From Certhia americana (Eukaryota > Chordata > Aves > Passeriformes > Certhiidae): a stretch of DNA of 64,000 nt. Where the stretch lies: the NCBI GenBank assembly GCA_018697195.1, contig CM031864.1, forward strand, positions 15,381,286 to 15,445,285, written 5' to 3'. Below, one piece after another: positions 61,001 to 64,000 of this stretch. The notes beneath the pieces are model-generated. The model did no database searches and had not been told where the DNA came from. It saw nothing but the letters and a program-made list of their open reading frames with translations. Numbering within the stretch: the stretch's first letter is position 1; each line of letters begins with the position of its first letter. Made by a program: the position numbers and the translations under genes.

Positions 61001-63707
61001 ACATTCAGCAAATCTTCACTCCTTGAAAAATTGCACATTAGGGAAAATATTTGTTGCAATGGCTGTCAGCAGCTATTCAGCTTCCAAGTACTGAAGGACC
61101 AAACTGGCAAAAGTCTGTCCCTGATAAACTGGCAACAAAGCCTCTGTTGAATTCACTAAGGCCAAAATCCTTCCAAAATCCAAATACCAAATGTAATAAG
61201 AACACTTTTTAACTATCTTGTATATTCAGTGGTCTAACAACAGATAAACCCAGTGTTTGTCTTTGTGCCACACAATGCCTCATTTACCAATTACACCTTG
61301 CAGTCACACTGAAAGCTGTATCTCTTAAGTGCTCCCACTCACTAATGACAATGTTGACATAACTCCACAGAAATGCTAATCCCATGTGCTGTTTAAAAGA
61401 TTAATTTGCACACTGGCAACTTTGGAGGCACTCTCAGGGATTTAGGAGAAAGGAAACAAATAGAAAGTGCCAACACAGCTGCAGTGGCTCTTTCTTTGGC
61501 TGTCTGCAGCGTTACTGTCTTGGGGCACAGTACTGGAATACAGAAATGCAGAAATATTCTCGTGGAATGAGGCATCAGAGGAGTTTCATGTCATCACTGA
61601 TTCTGAAACTGCTGAAATTTCATTATCAAGAAACTTGGAGCAAGCCAAGACACTTAAAAAACATTGTCAGATGTGGACTTCTTTGCCATAGAATTGCAGG
61701 GATCAAAATCAGTTTTCAATGGCAATCTCTAACCATTAACCATACATGCCCTAAGTGTCCCAGCCATGTGGATCTCTGTCAGAATCAGGTTTGGACACAC
61801 ACTCAGATGAAGGCCCAGGCAACACAGCTCTGCACTCTGCTGTTTCCCTATGACACCTGGAGTCACATTTCAGGAACACAAATGGCAGCTCATGTGAAGG
61901 AAAACAGAAGTCACAGGGCAGGCTGCTAGATGAGGAAATGAACTTTGAGACAACAGAGCTTTCACAGGCTTTTTGGCTCACAAAACTCCTGTAATAATAT
62001 ACCTCATCACTAGCTGCATCTGCCTGAATTTATCAATATTGTACAAACTAAACACTGACATTTCAACACCATTTATTTTCTATCAAATAGTTTTATAGAC
62101 TTCCTTGGCCCATATAAATATATTTTAAACTCAGAACTATTGATAAATATTCATCTCAGCCATTTTCATACCTTTTGAGGCACCTTACTTTAAGCTGCTC
62201 CTTCACACTGGAAAGCACATTCAACACAATGTTAATCCAGAGAACTCACACAGTAGAGTGCTTTTAAGAACTCTAAACTGTTAAAAAGACCTTCAGAAAA
62301 AAATTCCAAATGAATTGCAGCAGGGCAAGGGCAATTCACCAACAGGCATGGCTTTAAACATATGAACAGCCTCCTCTAAACAAAAAAAAAACTTACCAAT
62401 TGTGAGGATCCTGCCTCTGATATGTGAGATCCTGCCTCTGATGCCAGACATATCCTTGCCACAGGCAGTGTGCAACACAAAAAAGCTGAGTTGTAAGAAT
62501 TGTCAGCTCTCACATACAGGGATCCAAAAAACCATGAAGAGATGAATCTGAAGGAATGCTTTTCATTTTATACTTTTAAATGTGTCTCTTTTACTCCCCT
62601 GCCTCCAAAATTCTCTAAAGCATCAGTTTGGGATTTGGCCTCTTTGCACTTCCTAGCCATCAGCCCAAGTTTAGAACATCCTGTGCTGTGCTGGCTTTCA
62701 ACAGGCTATTGAGCAGCATCTTGGTTAAACGTTCCTCAAAAGCTGAATCAAAACTCCTCCCAGACATCTGTTGAGCCCATATATCAACCCCTCCCTTATC
62801 TCCCACTTTCGATCTGCCTTGACGCCAGACACAACCATTCACATCCCCACAGCTACCATGGCCTGAAATCATCCACGCAAAAACCTTCACCTGCTGCCTC
62901 CAGCTGCCCTTCCCCTACAACCCACCCTGATCAACCATGACCCCAGGGATTGCTCAAGCAAATGGCTTTTGTACACAATTACACAGATTCACCCTCACTT
63001 GCCACATCAGCTCATCTGTACAGTGGCACAGGCTTCTCCCCATTCATGGCAGTGGGGGCACAGCACAGGTCACAGGGCAAAGCCCATGCTCTGTCCCCAG
63101 GCACAGGGCAAGGCTGCTGTTGGGCTGCACCCACTCACACAAAATAAACCATTGCCTACTGTGGCTCATTTCTTTAGCAAAGCGCTCTGATATCAACCTA
63201 TAATCAAGCTGCTGAAAAGCTCAAGAGACTCAGGGAAGTTTTTGGGATTACTTTTTTCCCTCCACTCTGTCTTGAAGCAGTTAATTTTACATCCTGCGCC
63301 TGCTTTGCTCACTCACCCTCACTCCAAAAACAAATGAACATGACCTTAGATTGCAGCAGATGGGAGCAGCATGGAAAAACTCGAAGTTAATATCGGGAGC
63401 AGCAAAAGCCAGGTACAAATATAACAATGCTCAGTGTATGTACCCATACATGGAATTAACTACGCTGGAAGCTCACAGCAGGAGAAACAGTTTATTTGTC
63501 TTGCTTTAGCCTATCTGCCAAATGTTAAGAATCATACACTTTCATAATCACTAAGCATATGAATCAAGCTGAGAAAAACAAAATTATGCAAACTCCAGTC
63601 TGATTATTGGTGACCTGCCTAGAGGTGCAGAAGAACATAGTTGTTTTACTCACCCGAGGACCTCTCTTCCCTGAAGGACCAGGTAAACCTGGAGGACCTG
63701 GAGGACC
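530..63707 (-). CDS. COL24A1: Collagen alpha-1(XXIV) chain, partial: 25 exons of the triple-helix region
   Basis: This is the spliced minus-strand gene that accounts for all supported coding sequence in the window. It encodes a fibrillar procollagen chain that would be secreted and trimerise in the extracellular matrix. The 25 exons (h1 at 63654..63707 to h25 at 530..583) all start with a glycine codon, keep phase 0, have GT and AG intron ends and total 1287 bp or 429 residues. Gly occupies every third position except within h3. There is no Cys or Trp, as expected for a fibrillar helix. The peptides follow, exon by exon and without gaps, the N-terminal part of the human COL24A1 major helix as I recall it; this was not checked by a search. 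The closest alternative is COL27A1, which shares the clade, but the exon peptides match XXIV clearly better from memory. The start codon, N-terminal domain, remaining helix and C-propeptide lie outside the window. Confidence 0.93.
584..1397 (-). other. COL24A1: Intron h24-h25, 814 bp
   Basis: This is AT-rich intron sequence. I see no repeat or gene in it. Confidence 0.85.
1398..1451 (-). CDS. COL24A1: COL24A1 exon h24 (54 bp)
   Basis: The exon encodes GYPGPPGGPGPVGPDGLP. The acceptor is TTCTAG and the donor is GTAGGTAT. It corresponds to human GYPGPPGVPG followed by GLP as remembered. One Gly sits in an X position (GGP). Confidence 0.95.
1452..2963 (-). other. COL24A1: Intron h23-h24, 1512 bp, with an unidentified GC-richer segment
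   Basis: The segment from about 1690 to 2816 is less AT-rich than its surroundings. It holds three consecutive plus-strand open frames (1738..2094, 2095..2343, 2352..2816) of 118, 82 and 154 codons. None of the translations resembles a family I know. It may be an old inserted element, but I found no clear ends. Confidence 0.6.
2964..3017 (-). CDS. COL24A1: COL24A1 exon h23 (54 bp)
   Basis: The exon encodes GERGSPGPVGPPGEKGVM. It differs from remembered human only at two residues. The donor is GTAAGTTA. The acceptor TTGAAG is preceded, eight bases from the exon, by a very long T-rich tract on the minus strand (A-rich at 3026..3080 on the plus strand). Confidence 0.95.
3018..4756 (-). other. 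COL24A1: Intron h22-h23, 1739 bp
   Basis: Apart from the A-rich tract next to h23, this is unremarkable AT-rich intron. Confidence 0.85.
3026..3080 (-). repeat. A-rich homopolymer tract at the h23 acceptor
   Basis: An uninterrupted run of 24 A is followed by further A runs broken by single or double G. On the transcribed sense this is an unusually long T-rich tract starting eight bases upstream of exon h23, so it serves as the polypyrimidine tract of that acceptor. Its length is likely to vary between individuals. Confidence 0.95.
4757..4810 (-). CDS. COL24A1: COL24A1 exon h22 (54 bp), weak donor
   Basis: The exon encodes GSAGLPGEAGPSGSLGEK. The acceptor is ATCCAG. The donor GTATAAAA is weak and lacks G at +5. 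The GEK ending continues into GER of the next exon, as in human as I recall it. The upstream intron of 7.5 kb is the longest in the window. Confidence 0.94.
4811..12288 (-). other. COL24A1: Intron h21-h22, 7478 bp, longest intron in the window
   Basis: The intron contains the CR1-like remnant described separately. Otherwise I see only anonymous AT-rich sequence, with no minus-strand Gly-X-Y exon and no recognisable plus-strand gene. Confidence 0.8.
11680..11932 (+). mobile_element. Decayed CR1-type LINE, 3' end fragment
   Basis: The order of degraded motifs matches the 3' end of avian CR1 elements as I remember them: a stretch like 'ttcaataactggttagacaa' with a following 'tttgtcag', then 'atcctgcc', then 'aggatggac', then 'aaggtcacctt' and finally 'ctctgtgatttta'. 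The reading frame is destroyed. The 5' boundary is uncertain and could lie some 100 bp further left. CR1 remnants are common in birds and other sauropsids. Confidence 0.55.
12289..12333 (-). CDS. COL24A1: COL24A1 exon h21 (45 bp), proline-free
   Basis: The exon encodes GEQGDQGNLGKTGEA and contains no Pro at all. The acceptor is TAACAG and the donor is GTAAGCTT. The human exon as remembered (GEVGDQGNIG followed by GET) is also proline-free, so a flexible or weakly stabilised stretch appears conserved here. Confidence 0.95.
12334..13402 (-). other. COL24A1: Intron h20-h21, 1069 bp
   Basis: The intron contains the 41-bp tandem duplication at 12811..12896 and nothing else that I recognise. Confidence 0.85.
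12811..12896. repeat. Perfect 41-bp tandem duplication
   Basis: The unit starting at 12811 is repeated exactly at 12852..12892, and the first four bases of a third copy follow. Lack of any mismatch points to a recent duplication. Confidence 0.97.
13403..13456 (-). CDS. COL24A1: COL24A1 exon h20 (54 bp)
   Basis: The exon encodes GKSGQKGYVGDSGPEGLK. The acceptor is TTTTAG and the donor is GTAAGTGA. Against remembered human it keeps GQKGY and GPEGLK. Its imino acid content is low, with one Pro in 18 residues. Confidence 0.95.
13902..13947. repeat. Spaced 18-bp direct repeat
   Basis: The sequence agctcaaacaccctctcc occurs at 13902..13919 and again at 13930..13947, separated by ten bases. This is a small local duplication. 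Confidence 0.95.
15999..16058. repeat. T/CT-rich low-complexity tract
   Basis: This 60-bp pyrimidine stretch includes a CT repeat and a run of about 33 T ending at 16058. I considered a retroposed poly(A) tail, but the flanking sequence is not recognisable as a transcript. Confidence 0.95.
18028..18047. repeat. T20 homopolymer
   Basis: This is a plain run of 20 T in the h19-h20 intron. Confidence 0.95.
18897..18941 (-). CDS. COL24A1: COL24A1 exon h19 (45 bp)
   Basis: The exon encodes GEVGPAGSIGGVGPR as five triplets. The acceptor is TTTTAG and the donor is GTAAGTAT. It has no Pro between residues 6 and 13, so this part of the helix is likely to be locally less stable. Confidence 0.95.
18942..19672 (-). 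other. COL24A1: Intron h18-h19, 731 bp
   Basis: Nothing is recognisable beyond the splice sites. Confidence 0.85.
19673..19726 (-). CDS. COL24A1: COL24A1 exon h18 (54 bp)
   Basis: The exon encodes GALGDRGPPGPQGPKGVE. The acceptor is ATTTAG and the donor is GTAAGATG. The human counterpart shares RGPPGP in the centre. Six regular triplets are present. Confidence 0.95.
19727..23940 (-). other. COL24A1: Intron h17-h18, 4214 bp
   Basis: The intron is AT-rich. A short inverted repeat (9-bp arms 20321..20329 and 20338..20346) and a duplicated 'cattggtccagg' near 20553 are the only structures seen. No exon or gene was found. Confidence 0.8.
23941..23994 (-). CDS. COL24A1: COL24A1 exon h17 (54 bp)
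   Basis: The exon encodes GFPGDIGVPGLNGPEGPK. Only two residues differ from human COL24A1 as I recall it, which makes this one of the best anchors for the gene call. The acceptor is CTTTAG and the donor is GTAAGATT. Large introns of 6.9 kb and 4.2 kb lie on either side. Confidence 0.96.
23995..30853 (-). other. COL24A1: Intron h16-h17, 6859 bp
   Basis: This is the second longest intron. It contains a short GC-richer patch at about 28300..28400, a T-run/A-run block near 30099..30123 and an inverted repeat at 30506..30539. I see no gene and no clearly identifiable transposon. Confidence 0.8.
30506..30539. repeat. Inverted repeat, 11-bp arms with a 12-nt spacer
   Basis: The arms are ccatttgtaaa at 30506..30516 and tttacaaatgg at 30529..30539. 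They are perfectly complementary and could form a hairpin. Confidence 0.9.
30854..30907 (-). CDS. COL24A1: COL24A1 exon h16 (54 bp)
   Basis: The exon encodes GKIGEPGPRGLLGPQGPE. The acceptor is TTCAAG and the donor is GTAAGAAA. It is one of the more divergent exons against remembered human sequence. Length, position and the GPE ending agree. Confidence 0.94.
30908..32568 (-). other. COL24A1: Intron h15-h16, 1661 bp
   Basis: The intron includes a stretch at about 31341..31400 made almost only of A and T with repeated 'taattaa' and 'tttaatttt' elements. Nothing else is recognisable. Confidence 0.85.
32569..32622 (-). CDS. COL24A1: COL24A1 exon h15 (54 bp)
   Basis: The exon encodes GALGLPGPPGIRGKPGPP. 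The acceptor is TTTCAG and the donor is GTAAGTTT. The remembered human exon differs at only three positions. Six regular triplets are present. Confidence 0.96.
32623..33246 (-). other. COL24A1: Intron h14-h15, 624 bp
   Basis: Nothing is recognisable beyond the splice sites. Confidence 0.85.
33247..33300 (-). CDS. COL24A1: COL24A1 exon h14 (54 bp)
   Basis: The exon encodes GEHGLAGEPGDQGYPGDK. The acceptor is TTTTAG or GTTTAG type (ends TTTAG) and the donor is GTAAGTCA. It is an acidic segment ending in GYPGDK, the same ending as the human exon as I recall it. Confidence 0.95.
33301..33692 (-). other. COL24A1: Intron h13-h14, 392 bp
   Basis: This is a short intron with no recognisable content. 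Confidence 0.85.
33693..33737 (-). CDS. COL24A1: COL24A1 exon h13 (45 bp), weak donor
   Basis: The exon encodes GFPGSVGQPGMKGDK. The acceptor is TAACAG. The donor GTGATTTA is weak, with no G at intron position +5. The GDK ending matches human GIKGDK as remembered. The frame and the 45-bp length support the boundary. Confidence 0.94.
33738..33828 (-). other. COL24A1: Intron h12-h13, 91 bp (very short)
   Basis: This is the shortest intron in the window, close to the practical lower size for vertebrate introns. It has donor GTAAGGTA and acceptor TAACAG. Confidence 0.93.
33829..33882 (-). CDS. COL24A1: COL24A1 exon h12 (54 bp)
   Basis: The exon encodes GDIGPAGPSGPSGIPGPT. The acceptor is TGATAG and the donor is GTAAGGTA. 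It is the first of four exons packed within 1.3 kb and is followed by an intron of only 91 bp. Confidence 0.95.
33883..37843 (-). other. COL24A1: Intron h11-h12, 3961 bp
   Basis: The intron contains a run of 25 T at 36428..36452 and a shorter T run near 36982..36994. No gene or identifiable transposon was seen. Confidence 0.82.
36428..36452. repeat. T25 homopolymer
   Basis: This is an uninterrupted run of 25 T within the h11-h12 intron. Confidence 0.95.
37844..37888 (-). CDS. COL24A1: COL24A1 exon h11 (45 bp)
   Basis: The exon encodes GVVGGVGPPGFPGLR. The acceptor is TTAAAG and the donor is GTGAGTAT. The human counterpart shares GPPGFPGLR. A glycine in an X position (GGV) also occurs in the human exon at the same place as I recall it. 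Confidence 0.95.
37889..40339 (-). other. COL24A1: Intron h10-h11, 2451 bp
   Basis: The part at about 38830..39060 is richer in G and C and therefore open in several frames, but no translation there has Gly-X-Y pattern or a domain I know. Confidence 0.8.
40340..40393 (-). CDS. COL24A1: COL24A1 exon h10 (54 bp)
   Basis: The exon encodes GFPGDFGNRGPPGPDGSP. The acceptor is CTTTAG and the donor GTAAGTAC is near consensus. It corresponds to human GFPGDFGDRG followed by GSP as remembered. It is separated from h9 by an intron of about 4.9 kb. Confidence 0.96.
41209..41249 (+). other. G-rich tract with G-quadruplex pattern
   Basis: Five runs of three or more G, separated by one to six bases, lie within 41209..41237, and further G runs follow to 41249. 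This fits the usual G3-N1-7 pattern. The G-rich strand is the template strand of COL24A1, not its RNA. Confidence 0.8.
41765..41817. promoter_or_regulatory. Two facing DR1-like nuclear-receptor motifs (putative)
   Basis: On the plus strand 41805..41817 reads AGGTCAAAGGTAC. On the minus strand 41765..41777 reads AGGTCAAAGGTTA. Each has a perfect AGGTCA half-site, a one-base spacer and a near-match second half-site, which is the DR1 layout bound by HNF4, COUP-TF or RXR heterodimers. Function is inference from the motif alone. Confidence 0.35.
45341..45385 (-). CDS. COL24A1: COL24A1 exon h9 (45 bp), strongly basic segment
   Basis: The exon encodes GVPGLRGKRGPKGRQ, with five Arg or Lys in 15 residues. 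The acceptor is TCTCAG and the donor is GTAAAGCT. The remembered human exon is similarly basic (GKKGFKGRQ). Basic clusters of this kind can bind heparin-like glycans in other collagens; for this chain that is only inference. Confidence 0.95.
45386..46042 (-). other. COL24A1: Intron h8-h9, 657 bp
   Basis: The intron contains a run of 26 A at 45924..45949 and nothing else recognisable. Confidence 0.85.
45924..45949. repeat. A26 homopolymer
   Basis: This is an uninterrupted run of 26 A in the h8-h9 intron. Confidence 0.95.
46043..46096 (-). CDS. COL24A1: COL24A1 exon h8 (54 bp)
   Basis: The exon encodes GFIGPPGVAGQPGPEGER as six regular triplets. The acceptor is TTTTAG and the donor is GTATGCCT. 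The GPEGER end is followed in the protein by the basic peptide of h9. It is a GXX'GER-type hexapeptide, but not one of the well-established integrin sequences such as GFOGER. Confidence 0.95.
46097..48239 (-). other. COL24A1: Intron h7-h8, 2143 bp
   Basis: The intron contains an A/C-rich low-complexity block at about 47560..47720, which includes the CA repeat. The rest is unremarkable. Confidence 0.82.
47560..47720. repeat. A/C-rich low-complexity block with a (CA)10 microsatellite
   Basis: The plus strand is almost free of G and T over most of the block, with many 'aaccc' and 'caaa' words. A perfect AC/CA repeat covers 47682..47701. The transcribed sense would be a G/U-rich intronic segment. 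Confidence 0.9.
48240..48284 (-). CDS. COL24A1: COL24A1 exon h7 (45 bp)
   Basis: The exon encodes GLAGPEGNPGPKGVR. Thirteen of the 15 residues equal human as I recall it. The acceptor is TAACAG and the donor is GTAAGCAA. Five regular triplets are present. Confidence 0.96.
48285..49516 (-). other. COL24A1: Intron h6-h7, 1232 bp
   Basis: The intron contains the 42-bp duplication at 49209..49317 and a short ccaaa-type repeat near 49470..49495. Confidence 0.85.
49209..49317. repeat. Duplicated 42-bp unit with a partial third copy between
   Basis: The 42-bp unit at 49209..49250 recurs exactly at 49276..49317. The first 13 bases of the unit (ggtaatgccattt) also occur at 49258..49270, between the two full copies. 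Confidence 0.96.
49517..49570 (-). CDS. COL24A1: COL24A1 exon h6 (54 bp), weak donor
   Basis: The exon encodes GIPGMAGSIGAVGYPGRQ. The YPGRQ ending matches human as remembered. The acceptor is ACTTAG. The donor GTGCAGTAA departs furthest from the GTRAGT consensus among the 25, yet the exon edge is fixed by the reading frame, by the 54-bp length and by the Gln codon before it. Confidence 0.93.
49571..50727 (-). other. COL24A1: Intron h5-h6, 1157 bp
   Basis: Nothing is recognisable beyond the splice sites. Confidence 0.85.
50728..50772 (-). CDS. COL24A1: COL24A1 exon h5 (45 bp)
   Basis: The exon encodes GLKGYPGLQGPRGEQ as five triplets. The acceptor is CTGCAG and the donor is GTAAGGGA. It is the first 45-bp exon of the window and opens a strict alternation of 45 and 54 bp that runs to h14. 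Confidence 0.95.
50773..56144 (-). other. COL24A1: Intron h4-h5, 5372 bp
   Basis: The intron contains a run of 21 A at 53932..53952, followed by an extremely AT-rich stretch at about 54000..54180 with many 'tata' words. No exon or gene was found. Confidence 0.8.
53932..53952. repeat. A21 homopolymer
   Basis: This is an uninterrupted run of 21 A beside the AT-rich stretch of the h4-h5 intron. Confidence 0.95.
56145..56198 (-). CDS. COL24A1: COL24A1 exon h4 (54 bp)
   Basis: The exon encodes GDPGPMGFPGPPGIKGQK as six perfect triplets. The acceptor is GTGTAG and the donor is GTAAGATA. It follows the interrupted exon directly. The human counterpart differs at several X and Y positions but has the same length and shares the GPPG core. 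Confidence 0.95.
56199..58292 (-). other. COL24A1: Intron h3-h4, 2094 bp
   Basis: The intron contains the hairpin at 56565..56593. Otherwise nothing is recognisable. Confidence 0.85.
56565..56593. repeat. Inverted repeat, 13-bp perfect arms with a 3-nt loop
   Basis: The arms are atataactactac at 56565..56577 and gtagtagttatat at 56581..56593, around tgc. The repeat is perfect. Confidence 0.95.
58293..58346 (-). CDS. COL24A1: COL24A1 exon h3 (54 bp), carries the triple-helix interruption
   Basis: The exon encodes GPKGDPGLSPGRAKSGEK. It is the only exon in the window whose glycine spacing is broken. Glycines fall at residues 1, 4, 7, 11 and 16, so positions 10 and 13 hold Pro and Ala instead of Gly. 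The spacings of four and five residues add up to nine, and the register is back by GEK. The remembered human chain has the same break (GDPGFSPG followed by GEK), so I take it as a conserved family trait and not an assembly error. The acceptor is CAACAG and the donor GTATTATT is weak. Confidence 0.94.
58347..60362 (-). other. COL24A1: Intron h2-h3, 2016 bp
   Basis: The intron contains the 36-bp near-palindrome at 58548..58583 and a T-rich patch near 59993..60013. No gene was seen. Confidence 0.85.
58548..58583. repeat. Near-palindrome, 17-bp perfect arms with a 2-nt centre
   Basis: The arm ttttccaaattttgtga at 58548..58564 is followed by ag and then by its exact reverse complement at 58567..58583. 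Confidence 0.97.
60363..60416 (-). CDS. COL24A1: COL24A1 exon h2 (54 bp)
   Basis: The exon encodes GIPGPHGNPGLPGLPGPK, which equals the human segment as I remember it. The donor is GTGAGTTT. The acceptor is TAATAG, and its polypyrimidine tract is a run of 18 T on the minus strand starting five bases from the exon edge. Six uninterrupted Gly-X-Y triplets are present. Confidence 0.96.
60422..60439 (-). repeat. A18 homopolymer forming the h2 polypyrimidine tract
   Basis: On the minus strand this is 18 T ending five bases before exon h2, so the acceptor is essentially a homopolymer followed by AATAG. Confidence 0.95.
62401..62443. repeat. Imperfect tandem duplication, 21-22 bp
   Basis: Two adjacent copies of a unit beginning tgtgag and containing atcctgcctctgat differ by a single-base gap and the last base. 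Confidence 0.9.
63654..63707 (-). CDS. COL24A1: COL24A1 exon h1 (54 bp), near the N-terminal end of the helix
   Basis: The exon encodes GPPGPPGLPGPSGKRGPR. The acceptor is CACCAG and the donor is GTGAGTAA on the minus strand. The remembered human counterpart has the same GPSGKRGPR ending and lies a few triplets after the start of the major helix, so this exon is close to the N-terminal end of the collagenous domain. The KRGPR stretch is a basic cluster. This is the first exon of the window in transcription order; the preceding exon lies beyond 64000. Confidence 0.95.
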
Positions 63708-64000
63708 CTGGTGATAGAAAATCAAAGCAGTTGAAGCTAAAACTTGACACAAGGACAGTATCTCAACTCTAGATGAGATCAGTTTTGCTAACTGACAACC
63801 TTGTGCTCGTGCTGACCTCCATTAGACAACCAATTCCAAAATTACAAGAAAGTGTGTTTTTAATCTGTCTCCAAATCAGATTTCTGTTTAGAAAGTATCT
63901 TATGTCAGAGAAATTTAAGCTAGCAATCTGGATAGTAACTTTTACTCAAGTGGATTGGTACTAAAGGAAAAAAGATCCAATGAAGAAAGCAAGAGTAATG
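63708..64000 (-). other. COL24A1: Partial intron upstream of h1
   Basis: This is the 3' part of the intron preceding h1. No further exon is visible before the window ends. Confidence 0.8.

Larger units (their letters stand above)
60417..63653 (-). other. COL24A1: Intron h1-h2, 3237 bp
   Basis: The intron contains a run of 18 A at 60422..60439 next to h2 and an imperfect 21-22 bp tandem duplication at 62401..62443. The part from about 62600 to 63150 is a little richer in G and C. No exon or gene was found. Confidence 0.82.

Noticed and set aside
61546..61929. 127-codon plus-strand open frame in the h1-h2 intron
   Set aside because: It has no recognisable domain, and overlapping frames are open as well. 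I treat it as chance.
1..64000. COL27A1 or a classical fibrillar collagen (COL1A1, COL5A1, COL11A1) as the identity of the gene
   Set aside because: Exon by exon, the peptides fit remembered COL24A1 much better. This includes GFPGDIG with GPEGPK, GERGSPGP with GEKGVM, and the break in h3. The classical major collagens have no such helix break.
1..64000. Prokaryotic-type systems, CRISPR arrays or a new operon
   Set aside because: The sequence is vertebrate intron and exon. No regularly spaced repeats, ribosome binding sites or gene clusters are present.
1..64000. tRNA, snRNA or microRNA genes within introns
   Set aside because: I looked for cloverleaf-like boxes and for long imperfect hairpins. 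The inverted repeats found have arms or loops too short for a typical microRNA precursor, and no tRNA A/B box pair was seen.

Overview
This window is an AT-rich piece of a vertebrate genome. It carries the middle part of one large, intron-rich gene on the minus strand. All coding sequence I can support belongs to a fibrillar-type collagen: 25 short exons between 530 and 63707, read from high to low coordinates. Each exon starts with a complete glycine codon, is flanked by AG and GT on the minus strand, and is either 54 bp (18 exons) or 45 bp (7 exons). Spliced together they give 1287 bp, or 429 residues of Gly-X-Y repeat with no stop, no Cys and no Trp. I label the exons h1 (63654..63707) to h25 (530..583) in transcription order; these are not official exon numbers.

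The 25 peptides line up one after another, exon by exon and without gaps, with the N-terminal part of the major triple helix of human collagen XXIV as I remember it. This includes its characteristic break in the triplet pattern, which lies in h3. I therefore call the gene COL24A1. The signal peptide, the laminin-G-like/TSPN domain, the rest of the helix and the C-propeptide all lie outside the window. The product would be a procollagen alpha1(XXIV) chain, secreted and assembled as a trimer in the extracellular matrix. In mammals it is reported from developing bone and cornea.

The organism is probably a bird, or another sauropsid. The introns are compact: 25 exons fit in 64 kb, whereas the human gene as I recall it spans several hundred kb. 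No mammalian SINE or L1 sequence was seen. One segment at about 11680..11932 resembles the 3' end of an old CR1 LINE. The species cannot be told from this.

Layout: h1-h4 lie at 56-64 kb, h5-h9 at 45-51 kb and h10-h11 at 37.8-40.4 kb. A tight cluster h12-h15 lies at 32.5-33.9 kb and includes a 91-bp intron. Then come h16 (30.9 kb), h17 (23.9 kb), h18-h19 (18.9-19.7 kb), h20-h21 (12.3-13.5 kb) and h22-h25 (0.5-4.8 kb). Everything else is intron, with homopolymer runs, a CA repeat, short tandem duplications, a few inverted repeats, one G-rich tract and a pair of DR1-like motifs. I see no second gene, no RNA gene and no CRISPR or other prokaryotic system. Merging certain neighbouring exons reproduces the exon-size series of the classical fibrillar collagen genes as I remember it, and this is the most informative larger-scale pattern here.
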